NCBI GenBank assembly: GCA_963717215.1
Contig: CAVQVS010000008.1
Location: forward strand, 186,001 to 250,000
Length of the DNA stretch: 64,000 nucleotides
Reading direction: 5' to 3'
Origin: Roseiarcus sp963717215
GTDB taxonomy: Bacteria; Pseudomonadota; Alphaproteobacteria; Rhizobiales; Beijerinckiaceae
Shown: positions 35,324 through 45,200 of the stretch, in pieces
Position numbering within the stretch: the first letter of the stretch is position 1
How the letters are laid out: each line of letters opens with the position of its first letter
Notes under the pieces: model-generated
What the model was told of the DNA's origin: nothing
Seen by the model: only the letters and a program-made list of their open reading frames with translations
Database searches by the model: none
Translations under genes and position numbers: made by a program

Positions 35324-35881
35324 ATGCCGACCGACAATGTCGTCAGAATGATTCACAGTAAAACGCCGGATTCGGCGGCGATGCTGGCCAACGTCAAACG
35401 AGCCATGGCGATCACCGCCAGACTCAACCGTTTGACGTTCGACGATGCGGACGAAATTCGGGCCCTGTTCGGCGAGCTCATCGGCAAAAAGGTGGACGAC
35501 AGCTTCTTGCTGATCCCTCCATTTTATACCGCCGGTGGGGACGAGATCCGTATCGGGCGTAACGTCTTCGTCAATCAGAACTGTACTTTCTACGACCTTG
35601 GCGGCCTCGACATTGCGGACGATGTGATGATCGGGCCGAGTGTCAGCATCATCACAACGGGTCATCCCCTCGAGCCTGCGCAGCGACGCGCGGCCACCGT
35701 TGGAAAGCCCATCGTGATCGAGAAAGGCGTGTGGATCGCAACAGGCGCCATTGTCATTGGCGGCGTCACTATCGGTGAGCATTCCGTCGTTGCGGCCGGT
35801 TCGGTCGTCACCAAGAACGTTCCCGCGAATGCCCTTGTCGGTGGAAATCCGGCGCGGGTCATTCGCTCGATTGGAGAGTAA
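35324..35881 (+). CDS. Sugar O-acetyltransferase, maltose acetyltransferase type
   Basis: The product is 185 residues; the ATG at 35324 has AAGGA-type bases 9-15 upstream. It is a left-handed beta-helix protein with hexapeptide repeats (IRIGRNVFVNQNCTFYDLGGLDIADDVMIGPSVSIIT) and the catalytic His in TGHPLEP. The C-terminal repeats read GVWIATGAIVIGGVTIGEHSVVAAGSVVTKNVPANALVGGNPARVI. It transfers acetyl from acetyl-CoA to a sugar hydroxyl. The physiological substrate is unknown. It stands alone between hpnN (divergent) and phoB (convergent). Confidence 0.88.
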   Translation: MPTDNVVRMIHSKTPDSAAMLANVKRAMAITARLNRLTFDDADEIRALFGELIGKKVDDSFLLIPPFYTAGGDEIRIGRNVFVNQNCTFYDLGGLDIADDVMIGPSVSIITTGHPLEPAQRRAATVGKPIVIEKGVWIATGAIVIGGVTIGEHSVVAAGSVVTKNVPANALVGGNPARVIRSIGE

Positions 35882-35980
35882 GGTGGCTTCCGAAGATCAA
35901 AACTGCGACTTCAAAACTGACCGCTACCTAAAGCTCGGCCTCGCACGTGTTCGTTTACAGCCCCATCGCGGAGCGCCGTC

Positions 35981-36721
35981 TCACGTTTTTCCGAAGGTTT
36001 CGTCGAAGGCGTAGCCGGTTCCGCGGACGGTGCGGATGGGGTCGCGCTCGCGGCCCCGCGACAGCGCCTTGCGCAGGCGCCCGACATGGACGTCGACGGT
36101 GCGTTCGTCGATCTCCGCCGCCTGGCCCCACACCCCGTCAAGCAGTTGCGCGCGCGAGAACACCCGGCCAGGCTTCTCGAGGAGATATTCGAGCAGCCGG
36201 AACTCGGTCGGGCCGAGGTGGATGTCGCGCACGCCGCGCCGCACGCGGCGCGTCTCCCGGTCGAGATCGAGATCGCCGGCATAGAGACGCTCCGCGATCC
36301 GCTCGGGCCGGCTGCGGCGCAGAAGCGCGCGCACGCGCGCCATCAGTTCGGGCACCGAAAAGGGCTTCACAACATAATCGTCGGCGCCAACCGACAGGCC
36401 CCGCACCCGTTCAGCCTCTTCCCCTCGCGCGGTGACCATGATTACCGGCAGCGTGCGTGTCGATTCCCGCGCCCGAAGCCTGCGGCAGATTTCCAGACCC
36501 GAGACGCCAGGCAGCATCCAGTCGAGGATCACCAAGTCGGGCGCATTCTCCGCCAGCCGCAACTCGGCCTCGTCGCCGCGCTCGACGTTCTCGACCACAT
36601 AGCCTTCCGCCTCGAGGTTGTAGCCGAGCAGCAACGACAGGTCCGCTTCATCCTCGACGATCAGGATGCGCGGCGCGGACGCAGCCCCGGGACGCACCAT
36701 CTCCTTGCGCGCCTGATTCAT
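35981..36721 (-). CDS. phoB: Phosphate regulon response regulator PhoB
   Basis: The product is 246 residues. The ATG at 36721 overlaps the phoU stop (ATGA); a longer upstream reading is a shadow of phoU. The receiver domain has the acidic pocket (ILIVEDEADL), the phospho-Asp (LVILDWMLPG), MVTAR and KPFS. The C-terminal OmpR-type winged helix has LGPTEFRLLEYLLEKPGRVFSRAQLL and ERTVDVHVGRLRKAL with RTVRGTGYAF. It binds Pho boxes such as the one before pstS. Its sensor kinase PhoR is not next to it. Confidence 0.95.
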   Translation of the reverse strand: MNQARKEMVRPGAASAPRILIVEDEADLSLLLGYNLEAEGYVVENVERGDEAELRLAENAPDLVILDWMLPGVSGLEICRRLRARESTRTLPVIMVTARGEEAERVRGLSVGADDYVVKPFSVPELMARVRALLRRSRPERIAERLYAGDLDLDRETRRVRRGVRDIHLGPTEFRLLEYLLEKPGRVFSRAQLLDGVWGQAAEIDERTVDVHVGRLRKALSRGRERDPIRTVRGTGYAFDETFGKT

Positions 36722-37443
36722 TTGATCGCCCCTTGCGCGCCGGCCTCGACATCCGTCCCCTGCCGCCCGTGCGGCCGCCCGGTCGGCAGCGTCGAACCCG
36801 TCACCAGATAGACCACGGTCTCGGCGATGTTGGTCGCGTGATCGCCGATCCGCTCGATGTTCTTCGAGCAGAACAGGAGATGCGCGCAGAAAGTGATGTT
36901 GCGCGGATCCTCCATCATATGCGTGAGCAGATCGCGGAACACCGAGTCTTCGAGCGCGTCGAGATCGACGTCGCGCGCCCACACATCGAGCGCCCGCTCG
37001 ACGTCGCGCTGGGCGTAGGCGTCGAGCACGTCCTTCATCAGTTCGGTCGCGAACTCATTCATGTGCTTGATGCCGATGATCGCGCGCGGGACCCGGGATT
37101 CGACGCCGATCTTGACCGAACGCTTGGCGATGTTCTTGGCCAGATCCCCGACCCGCTCGAGATCGCCCGCGACCCGAATGGCGCCGATGATCTCGCGCAA
37201 GTCATTCGCCACCGGCTGGCGGCGCGCGATCGTCAGCGTCGCCTGCTCCTCGATCTCGCGCTGAAGCAGGTCGAGGCGGGGATCGGTCTCCACCACCTGT
37301 TGCGCAAGCGCGGCGTCGCCGGAAGACAGCGCGTCGACCGCGTCGATCACCATCTTCTCGGCCAGGCCCCCCATCTCGGCGATCCGCCGCTCGAGCAGGT
37401 CGAGGTCCTTGTCGTAGGCTCTGACAGTATGCTGATCCGCCAC
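36718..37443 (-). CDS. phoU: Phosphate signalling complex protein PhoU
   Basis: The product is 241 residues from a GTG at 37443, with GGGAGG upstream. It shows the two-fold three-helix-bundle repeat of PhoU with the metal-site motifs (DLERVGDLAKNIAKRS and NIERIGDHATNIAETVVYL). PhoU links the Pst transporter to PhoR and keeps the regulon off when phosphate is ample. The gene follows pstB by 14 bases and is coupled to phoB. The C-terminal tail after LVTGSTLPTG is longer and Gly-rich. Confidence 0.95.
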   Translation of the reverse strand: MADQHTVRAYDKDLDLLERRIAEMGGLAEKMVIDAVDALSSGDAALAQQVVETDPRLDLLQREIEEQATLTIARRQPVANDLREIIGAIRVAGDLERVGDLAKNIAKRSVKIGVESRVPRAIIGIKHMNEFATELMKDVLDAYAQRDVERALDVWARDVDLDALEDSVFRDLLTHMMEDPRNITFCAHLLFCSKNIERIGDHATNIAETVVYLVTGSTLPTGRPHGRQGTDVEAGAQGAIK

Positions 37444-37457
37444 GAGCTAATCCTCCC

Positions 37458-38195
37458 TCAGCCGAAGCGGCCAGTGACGTAATCCTGCGTGCGCTTGTCG
37501 CGCGGCGAGGTGAAGACCGTGGTCGTCTCATCGAACTCGACCATCTCCCCCAGATACATGAAAGCGGTGTAGCGCGAGACGCGCGCGGCCTGCTGCATGT
37601 TGTGGGTGACGATCGCGATCGTGTAGTCGCCGGACAATTCGTCGATCAATTCCTCGATCTTGGCGGTCGAGATCGGATCGAGCGCCGAAGCCGGCTCGTC
37701 GAACAGGATCACTTCCGGGCTGATCGCCACGGTGCGCGCGATGCACAGGCGCTGCTGCTGCCCGCCCGACAGGCTCAAGCCGCTCGCGTTCAGCTTGTCC
37801 TTCACTTCGTTCCATAGCGCCGCGCGGCTCAGCGCCGTTTCGACCCGCGCATCCATCTCCGACTTCGGCAGCTTCTCATAAAGCCGAATGCCGAAGGCGA
37901 TGTTGTCATAGATCGTCATCGGAAACGGCGTCGGCTTCTGAAACACCATGCCAACGCGCGAACGCAAAAGATTGAGGTCGAGGTCGGGCGAGAGGATGTT
38001 CTCCCCATCGAGCAGCACCTCGCCCTCGGCGCGCTGGCCCGGATAAAGGTCGTACATCCGGTTCAGCACCCGCAGAAGCGTCGACTTGCCGCACCCCGAC
38101 GGGCCGATGAACGCCGTCACCTCGCCGCTGTACAGGTTGAAAGAAACATCCTTGAGCGCGCGCGTCTGCCCATAATAGAAACTGAGATTGCGCAC
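37458..38195 (-). CDS. pstB: Phosphate ABC transporter ATP-binding protein PstB
   Basis: The frame is 245 residues. Walker A (GPSGCGKSTLLR), the Q-loop (VFQKPTPFPMTIYDN), the signature (LSLSGGQQQRLCIARTVA), Walker B (VILFDEPASALD) and the H-loop (IVTHNMQQA) are complete. The start is unclear. In frame only the GTG at 38195 is available after a stop. An ATG at 38262 (MSSHVQASDSDPGSA) fits a normal PstB leader but is one base out of frame, across a G-rich run. A small indel in that run is likely, so the true protein may be ~20 residues longer. Confidence 0.92.
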   Translation of the reverse strand: MRNLSFYYGQTRALKDVSFNLYSGEVTAFIGPSGCGKSTLLRVLNRMYDLYPGQRAEGEVLLDGENILSPDLDLNLLRSRVGMVFQKPTPFPMTIYDNIAFGIRLYEKLPKSEMDARVETALSRAALWNEVKDKLNASGLSLSGGQQQRLCIARTVAISPEVILFDEPASALDPISTAKIEELIDELSGDYTIAIVTHNMQQAARVSRYTAFMYLGEMVEFDETTTVFTSPRDKRTQDYVTGRFG

Positions 38196-38281
38196 TTGAA
38201 CCTTCCCCGTCTCCCCCGGCGGAGCCTGGATCGGAGTCTGAGGCCTGCACGTGACTGCTCATGCTCGTAGCCCCGCCCACC

Positions 38282-39127
38282 CTACTTCTGTCGAACCGAC
38301 GCCGAGAGTACCCGCGCAACTATGCTCAACGCCAAAACCGCAAAGGTCAGGAGAAGCGCGCCTGTCCATGCGAGCTTCTGTTGTTCGGCGTAAGGGCTGC
38401 GGGCGAATTCGTAAATGATCAGCGGCAGCGCCGACATGGGTCCACGAGGATCGGCGGTGAACAGAGAATTGCCGAGCGCGGTGAAGATCAGCGGCGCCGT
38501 CTCGCCGGTCATGCGCGCGATTGCGAGCAGCACCCCGGTGATCAAGCCGGACATGACCGCCCGGTAGGCGACGTGGCGGATGACGAGCGAACGCGGCATG
38601 CCGAGAGCCGACGCCGCCTCGCGCAGCGTGTTGGGAACGAGGTTGAGCATGTCTTCGGTCGTGCGGACCATGATCGGCGCGCCAAGCACGGCGAGCGCGA
38701 CAGCGCCCGCTAGAGCGGAGAAATGTCCGACCGGCACGACCAGCAACTCGTAGACGAAGAGGCCGACGATAATCGAGGGCGCGCTCAGCAAGATGTCATT
38801 GATGAAGCGCACGGCCGAAGCGAGCTTGGAGCTCGCGCCATATTCAGCGAGATACGTGCCCGCAAGAATGCCGATTGGGGCGCCGATGGCCAAGCCCATT
38901 CCGGTCATGATCAAGCTGCCCACGATGGCGTTCAGCAAGCCGCCAACGACTCCTGGAGGGGCGGTGTTCTTGGTGAAAACGTCGAGCGACAAGCCGCCAA
39001 GGCCGTTCCACAGCAGCGTCCCCAGAATGATCGCCAACATGGTCAGGCCCAAGGCCGTCGCCGCATAAGCGAAGATTGTCCAGATGCTGTTGCGCGCCCT
39101 GCGCCTGGAATAGGAAGCCGCAGTCAT
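38282..39127 (-). CDS. pstA: Phosphate ABC transporter permease PstA
   Basis: The product is 281 residues with six predicted membrane helices. The permease loop motif is present (VPNTLREAASALGMPRSLVIRHVAYRAVMSGLITG), with IGAPIGILAGTYLAEYG and NDILLSAPSIIVGLFVYELLV. It starts at the ATG at 39127, 4 bases after the pstC stop. It forms the membrane channel with PstC for high-affinity phosphate uptake. Confidence 0.95.
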   Translation of the reverse strand: MTAASYSRRRARNSIWTIFAYAATALGLTMLAIILGTLLWNGLGGLSLDVFTKNTAPPGVVGGLLNAIVGSLIMTGMGLAIGAPIGILAGTYLAEYGASSKLASAVRFINDILLSAPSIIVGLFVYELLVVPVGHFSALAGAVALAVLGAPIMVRTTEDMLNLVPNTLREAASALGMPRSLVIRHVAYRAVMSGLITGVLLAIARMTGETAPLIFTALGNSLFTADPRGPMSALPLIIYEFARSPYAEQQKLAWTGALLLTFAVLALSIVARVLSASVRQK

Positions 39128-39131
39128 TGTT

Positions 39132-40121
39132 CTACGCCTTCAAAGCCATGCGGGCCAGCATAAAGCGTGCGGCCGCGAGAACCAGGAACGTGATGACGAA
39201 CAATATGAAGCCGAGCGCCAGCAGCGATGAGGTGAACAGCCCCGGATCGGCGTCGGCGAACTGATTGGCGATCATCGCCGAGATCGTCGTGCCCTGCGCG
39301 AGAATGGAGGATTGAATCTTGGTGGCGTTGCCGATGACGAAGGTCACCGCCATCGTCTCGCCGAGCGCGCGGCCGAGCGCCAGCATCACGCCGCCAATCA
39401 CGCCAACGCGCGTGAAGGGAATGACGATGTTGCCGACGACCTCGAAGGTGGTCGCTCCAATGCCATAGGCGGCCTCCTTTAGAACGGGTGGAACCGTGTC
39501 GAAGACGTCCCGCGACACTGCGGTGATAAAGGGCAAGATCATCAACGCGAGCACGAGCCCCGCAGTCAGCACGCCATAGCCGAAGGGGGGGCCTTGAAAG
39601 AGAAAGCCGATGCCAGGGACATTGCCGAGCGTACTGATGAGGAACGGCTGGATATAGCTCTGCATCACCGGCCGGAAATAATAGACGCCCCAGATACCGT
39701 AGATGATGGAGGGGATTCCCGCGAGAAGCTCGATAGCGATGCCGATCGGCCGTCGCAGGGGCAGCCAGCAGAGCTCCGTCAGAAAAACCGCAATGCCAAG
39801 TCCGACCGGAACGGCGATCAGCATCGCAATCACCGATGTGACGAGCGTGCCATAGATCGCGGTCGCCGCCCCGAATTGTTCTTTCGGCGGGCTCCAGGCG
39901 TCAGAGAACAGGAAGCCGACGCCGAATTCGCGGAACGCCGGCCAAGCCCCGATGAACAAGGAAACCACAACGCCAAGGAGGAGCACCAGAACCAGAACAG
40001 CCGAGGCTAGCGTCAGCAGGCGAAAGCTATTGTCGCCAAATTTGAGCCGCCCCAGAGCGCGGGAGCGGTCGATCGGCGAACTGTGCACGGCGCTGGGGCT
40101 TTGCATTGCGGTGGCGGTCAT
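39132..40121 (-). CDS. pstC: Phosphate ABC transporter permease PstC
   Basis: The product is 329 residues. It has a cytoplasmic N-terminus of ~30 residues, then six helices. Family motifs: GTLVTSVIAMLIAVPVGLGIAVFLTE, ELLAGIPSIIYGIWGVYYF and the ATPase-contact loop DTVPPVLKEAAYGIGATTFEVVGNIVIPFTRVGVIGG. It partners PstA. The gap to pstS (85 bases) contains no terminator that I can see, so the block is probably one transcript from the Pho-box promoter. Confidence 0.95.
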   Translation of the reverse strand: MTATAMQSPSAVHSSPIDRSRALGRLKFGDNSFRLLTLASAVLVLVLLLGVVVSLFIGAWPAFREFGVGFLFSDAWSPPKEQFGAATAIYGTLVTSVIAMLIAVPVGLGIAVFLTELCWLPLRRPIGIAIELLAGIPSIIYGIWGVYYFRPVMQSYIQPFLISTLGNVPGIGFLFQGPPFGYGVLTAGLVLALMILPFITAVSRDVFDTVPPVLKEAAYGIGATTFEVVGNIVIPFTRVGVIGGVMLALGRALGETMAVTFVIGNATKIQSSILAQGTTISAMIANQFADADPGLFTSSLLALGFILFVITFLVLAAARFMLARMALKA

Positions 40122-40206
40122 TGCGGGTGTTCAGCCTTGCTCTGAGAAGCTTGGGGCCGGGGAGCGCGCCGTCGCCAACGCCTCCCTGCCGCCGGGCGAC
40201 TGACGT

Positions 40207-41226
40207 TCATTGCTTGATGTCGGCGGCCCACATCTTCTCGACCAGCGCCACGACGCTGTCAGGCATCGGGATATAGTCGAGATCCTGAGCCATCTTATCG
40301 CCCTTCTCGTAAGCCCACTTGAAGAAGTCGAGCGCGTCCTTCGCGGCGGCCTTATTCGGCGGATCCTTGGGCAAGAGAATGAACGTGGCGGCGGTCATCG
40401 GCCACGACTTGTCGCCCGGCTGATTGGCCAGGATGAGGTAGAAGCCGGGCGCGTGATCCCAGTCAGCGTTTGCAGCTGCCGCCTGGAAGGCGGCCATGGT
40501 AGGCTCCACCACCTTGCCGGCCTTGTTGGCCATGCTGGCGAAAGTCAGTTTGTTCTGCTCGGCGTAGGCGAATTCGACATAGCCGATCGCGCCCTTCGTG
40601 GTGGCCACGTTGTTGGCAACGCCGTCATTGCCCTTGGCGCCGATGCCGCCTGGCCAGTCAACCGTCGTCGCGACCCCGACCTTCGATTTCCAATCCGGCG
40701 AGACTTCGCCGAGATAGTAGGTGAAGTTGAAGGTGGTGCCCGAGCCATCGGCGCGATGGATCGGCACAATCGGCAGATTGGGCAGATCCAGCTTCGGATT
40801 GAGCTTCTTGAGCGCCGGATCGTTCCAGTTGGTGATCGTGCCGAGATAGATCTGCGCCAGGGTCGGACCGTCGATGACAATGTCGCCCGCCTTCACGCCT
40901 GGGAGATTGACGACGGCGACGATGCCGCCCATTACCATCGGCCATTGCGCGAGCCCAGCTTTTTCAAGCTCCTTTGGCTCCAATGGCGCATCGGTTGCGC
41001 CGAAGGTCACGGTTCTCGCCTTGATTTGCTTGATGCCCGCGCCCGATCCAATTGACTGATAGTTCAGCCCGTTCCCGGTATCCTTCTTATAGGAATCCGC
41101 CCATTTGGCGTAGATCGGAAAGGGAAAGGTCGCTCCGGCTCCAGAAATATCGGCCGCTTGGGCCATTGTGCCTGTTGCGACGCCCGCGGCGAACGCAACA
41201 ACACGAATGAAATTGGTGAGTCTCAT
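40207..41226 (-). CDS. pstS: Periplasmic phosphate-binding protein PstS
   Basis: The product is 339 residues; I take the ATG at 41226, with AGAGG 7 bases upstream, rather than a site 8 codons earlier. A Sec signal (RLTNFIRVVAFAAGVATGTMAQA) precedes the mature start ADISGAGATFPFPIYAKWADSYKK. Phosphate-contact motifs are present: SIGSGAGIKQIKARTVTFGATDAPL and HRADGSGTTFNFTYYL. It delivers phosphate to PstCAB. Its promoter carries a three-unit Pho box 91 bases upstream, and it heads the Pst-PhoU-PhoB block. Confidence 0.96.
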   Translation of the reverse strand: MRLTNFIRVVAFAAGVATGTMAQAADISGAGATFPFPIYAKWADSYKKDTGNGLNYQSIGSGAGIKQIKARTVTFGATDAPLEPKELEKAGLAQWPMVMGGIVAVVNLPGVKAGDIVIDGPTLAQIYLGTITNWNDPALKKLNPKLDLPNLPIVPIHRADGSGTTFNFTYYLGEVSPDWKSKVGVATTVDWPGGIGAKGNDGVANNVATTKGAIGYVEFAYAEQNKLTFASMANKAGKVVEPTMAAFQAAAANADWDHAPGFYLILANQPGDKSWPMTAATFILLPKDPPNKAAAKDALDFFKWAYEKGDKMAQDLDYIPMPDSVVALVEKMWAADIKQ

Positions 41227-41316
41227 TGAACGCCTCTCAAGCGCTAGCATTGATCAAGTCCGGCGGCGACGATGGCGCGCGCCGAGCTCTTTCTAGGCTC
41301 GCTCGATATGGCTATT

Positions 41317-41345
41317 GCGACAGCGAGACGACAGTTTTACGACAG
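41317..41345 (-). promoter_or_regulatory. Pho box (PhoB binding site) upstream of pstS
   Basis: On the minus strand CTGTCGT, CTGTCGT and CTGTCGC follow each other at 11-base steps, separated by AAAA and CTCG. The first two units with spacer (CTGTCGTAAAACTGTCGT) match the PhoB consensus CTGTCAT-N4-CTGTCAT in all but two positions. The third unit could hold a second dimer. The site lies 91 bases before the pstS start. Confidence 0.85.
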
Positions 41346-41738
41346 TGCGGTTTTCGCTATAGCCCACCGTGTGGCGCGGGGCTTGCGGCCGCGAACACTG
41401 AACCGTAGATTAGGTTCTGGTGGCTGCTACGCAGACGGCGGCACGGCGTCAGCCTTCGAGCACGAGGTGGCCTGTGCGCGAACCGGGAATTAACGCCTTT
41501 TGGCGCTTTCCAGCTCGATAATTGGCCTCTCGCCCGCCCTGTCTTTTGGCGGCCTCGCTACGCCCTTGTTATAGTCGTCGACTTCTCTCGCGTACGGTTG
41601 CCCGTCATCTCGGCTGTGGTTGTGCGGCAGACTGGGCTGAGGTTCGCCGCCGGGTGGGGGGTTCGCTTGGGCATCTTAGGTCTCCTTTTCCAGCGATCCG
41701 CCCCCGAACGAGTTTGATCGAGGTCTCGGTTCGCGGAA
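41346..41738. other. Gene-free stretch upstream of the Pho promoter
   Basis: I see no gene in these ~390 bases. Short plus-strand frames exist but carry Arg/Ser-rich translations without homology that I can recognise. The stretch lies upstream of pstS and downstream of the DUF3175 gene. Confidence 0.4.
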
Positions 41739-42035
41739 TTACGCTCGCCGCCTGCGTCCGAACAACTCGCGCAATTTCTCCTTCGCCTTTTCGAGAGACC
41801 GCCTTCGCTCAGTGGGAAGGTTTCGGCCGGCTCGGTTCATGTAGAAGGTCAACATCGACATCGCTGACCGGAACGCGCTCGATTTCCGCCGGTCGCTCGC
41901 CTCAGCCGAGCGCTTGAGGGACTTGGCGATCTGTTCGGCGCTTTTCTTTTCGAACACCTTCGGTTCGAGATCGAGCGCATCCGAATGCGCGGTCACATCC
42001 GCCGACCATCGGTTTTTCTGCTGGTGTTTTGGCAC
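41739..42035 (-). CDS. DUF3175 domain protein
   Basis: The product is 98 residues from a GTG at 42035, chosen because AGGAG lies 7 bases upstream. The sequence follows DUF3175 almost end to end: KNRWSADVTAHSDALDLEPKVF, SAEQIAKSLKRSAEASDRRKSSAFRSAMSMLTFYMNRAG and LPTERRRSLEKAKEKLRELFG. It is small and basic, and its function is unknown. It is common in Hyphomicrobiales. Confidence 0.85.
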   Translation of the reverse strand: MPKHQQKNRWSADVTAHSDALDLEPKVFEKKSAEQIAKSLKRSAEASDRRKSSAFRSAMSMLTFYMNRAGRNLPTERRRSLEKAKEKLRELFGRRRRA

Positions 42036-42236
42036 GGGCCCGCTCCTTTCTCGCGGCGCTGATCGTCCATAACTCAAATTGCGCGGGGGAGTTCCACGAC
42101 CCAGTCAGAGCGGCGCCAAATCAACCTTCAGGCTCGGGAGACTCGCCGGCCGACCGCATTCTCAGCCGCTCATCCGATTCCTCCGCTTCTCAACCCGCTC
42201 AAGTGGCGCGCAACTCCGCCAGAAGCGGTCGCGGGG

Positions 42237-45200
42237 TCACGCCGCCAGTTCGTGGACTATGGCCTCCGGGCACACCGCCTTGGCGAGTTCAGCCAAATGC
42301 TGATGGTGGGTGAAGTAGATAACCTGGCCGACGCGTCCCATGTCGGCGAACAGGCGCAGCGCCTCCTCGGCGCGAAAATGATCGAACGTCTCCATGATGT
42401 CGTCGGCGACGAAGGGCGCCGGCGCCCGGGTCTTGGCGAGTTCGTGATAGCCGGCGACACGCAGCGCGAGGTAGAGCTGGAACCTGGCGCCTTTGGACAA
42501 TTGCGCCGCCTCTTTCGAGCCGCCGTCGGCGCCGAGCGCGATCAGCGTCTCCGATTGCCCATTCGGCGCGGTCGTCAGCGCGCGATACGCGCCCCTGCTG
42601 ATAAGACGGAAGGCCTCCGACGCACGATCCATCATCGCGCCACGGTGCCGGTCGCGAAAGAGCCGCAGCGCCTCCTCGGCCGCGGCGATACCGGCGCGCA
42701 AGGTCAGATAGCGCCGCGCTCCGTCATTGACCGCCTCGAGAATCGTGCGCCGCTTCTCCTCGAGCCGCGCGACCGCGTCGTCGCCGCCCACGGCCTCGAG
42801 CCGCTTGGCCGCCTCACGATGAGCGCTGTGCGTTTCGGCATGCGTCTGGTCGTCATGCGGCGCCCGCGCCTTGAGCGCCGCAAGCTCGCTCGTGAGCGCC
42901 GCCGCGTCTGCTCGCTCAAGGAGCAGGTGCGCCGCCTCGAGCGAGTCGGCGATGTTGGCGACGATGATGGCGCCCTTCTCGCGCGCGATTTCCGCTCTAA
43001 GCGCATCGCGGCGCTTGCAATCGTCGAGTTTGACTTCGACCTCGGCCAGCGTCTCGACGGCGAAGAACGCGGTCATGCCTGAAGCTCGGCGCGCGCTAAC
43101 CTCGATCTCTTCCACGATCGGCTTGAGCGGCCCCCGCGCCTCTTTGAGGGCGTCGGCCTTCTCCGCCCGGCGGCGGGCGTTCTCGCCCGCGCGCGCGACG
43201 CGCTCCTCGATCGCGTCCGCGCGCTGGCGGACGTTGCCGGGAACGTCGTTGAGATGAAGCGCCGCCGCCACGGCGCTAACTTCGTCGGCGAACACGAGCT
43301 TGTCGCGCTCCATTTTGGCGATACGGTCTTCGAGTTCGGCGCATGCGCCTAGCATCATGCGCAATTCGTCCAGCGCCTTCAGCGATTGCTTGACCGCGCC
43401 GAGCGCGGGCTCGCCCTCGGTCTCGCCAAGCCAAGTCCCGGCGCACGTCTTTCGCCAGGCTCGAAGCCAATCGGCGTCTGCTTCCTTTGCGATTCCGAGT
43501 TTGGCCTCGGCGCGGCTAAGTTCGGCGCGGCGCTCCTCCGCCTTCTGCCGCAACGCGGCGAATTGAGCCTCGGCGCTCAGCGCCGTTTCCGCCGCTTCGA
43601 TCAGCGCATCGAGGGGGCTGTTCTGGTCGGCCACAACGCCCGTGGCCCGCAATGCCGCGCTCAGGCGTTCGCGCGTGCGCTCGCCCTCGTCGTGCGCGCG
43701 GCGCTCCGCATCCTCCTGGCGCTGTAGCGCCTCGACAAGCGTCAGCGCCTCGTTGCGCTTGGCTCGCCATGCATCGATGAAGCCAAGCGCATCCCGCCCT
43801 CGCGGCGCCGCGATGGGCGCAATCGCCGCGATCTCAAGCTCGAGTGCGGCAGCAGCCTTATCTGCCGCTTCGAGATCGGCTCTGGCGTGCTCGCGCTCCA
43901 CTTCAAGGCCCGCCAGTTTGATCACGCGCTCGCGCACAGCGGCGAGTTCTCGCGCGCCGGCCAGGCGTGCCCCGCCCACTACGTCGTCGCGCCGCATCGC
44001 GGCCTCGAACGCATCGGCGCTCGTCTGGCCGAGGGTCGCGCGATGCGCCGCCCACGCCGCATCGCGGGCTGAACGGATCTCCGCCGCAGCCTCGTCGCCG
44101 ATGAGCTTCGTCCCGTGCGCTGCGGCCCCGACTTCGACCTTCAGCCGTTCGGCTTCGCGCGTCTTGGCCGCCAAGAGGTCGAAAGCCTGACGGCGAAGCG
44201 CTTCGGACTGCGCCGCGCGGCGGCGCAGTCCCGCTGTCTGCGCTTCATCGGCGACGATGACCCGAGCCAGCGCTTCCGTATTGCCGCGCCAGGGCGCGAG
44301 CGCCGCGAAGGCCTCTTCGAGTTTCCGCGTCGTTGTGACGATATCGTCGCGGGCGGCGCGCAGCCGGCCGGTGGAATCGTCGCGCCGCGCCTCGATGAGA
44401 CGCGCCTTCAATGAAGCCATGGCGGCGGTCTCGCGGTCGTCAATGCGCTGTGGCAGCTCCTGCAACGCGTGGCTAAGCGCGCCTCGCGCCGCCTCCGCCG
44501 CTTCGTCCGCGGCCTCAAACTTCGACAGGACGCCGGAGCGCGCGGCGATCAGATCCTCAAGCGCGCCCACGACCGGCGCCGAAAGTGGAAGCTTGCGCGG
44601 ATCGGCCTCACCCTCGCGACCGAGGCGGCGCAAGATGTCCGCGACCGCGTCGCGCTTGGCGGCCAGTTCGCCTTGGCGCACTGGAATGTCCGCGGCGCTG
44701 TCGTAGCGGCTGCGCAACTCGCGCCACGCCTCGACGCGACTTGCAATATTGAGCGCGGGCGCATCCAGATCTGTCCGCTCCAGCTGGTCCTCAAGCGTTC
44801 GGATCGCGCGCTCCATATCCTCCTTTTGGACCGCGAGCCTGATCGCCTCCACCTGCAAGCGCTGAACCTCTTCGCGCCAACCGTCCGGCGGCGTTGGCAA
44901 GCCTTCGAGCGGCGCGCATTGGCTTTCCGCCTCGCGCAACGCCGCGAGATGAGAAAGGGCGCCGAGTTGACGCTGGATCTCGTCTTCGCGCGCCCGCCGC
45001 TCGCTCAAGCTCTTCGCCGCGAGGCTGTAAGCCTCCCGCGCCAGATCGCGCTGGCGGACGAGCTCGGCATAGGCGGGGGCGAGCGTATCGGCCTCATCGC
45101 GCTCCTGCTTCAGCGCCTCGAGTTCACGCTTCAATTCGGCGAGCTCGGTCGTCGAGGCGCGGGGCCGGTAGAACTCATCCGCCTTCTTGCGCAGCGATTC

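Noticed and set aside
36722..36982. Longer N-terminus of PhoB
   Set aside because: The upstream extension lies inside phoU and is basic filler; the ATGA overlap at 36718-36721 marks the true start.
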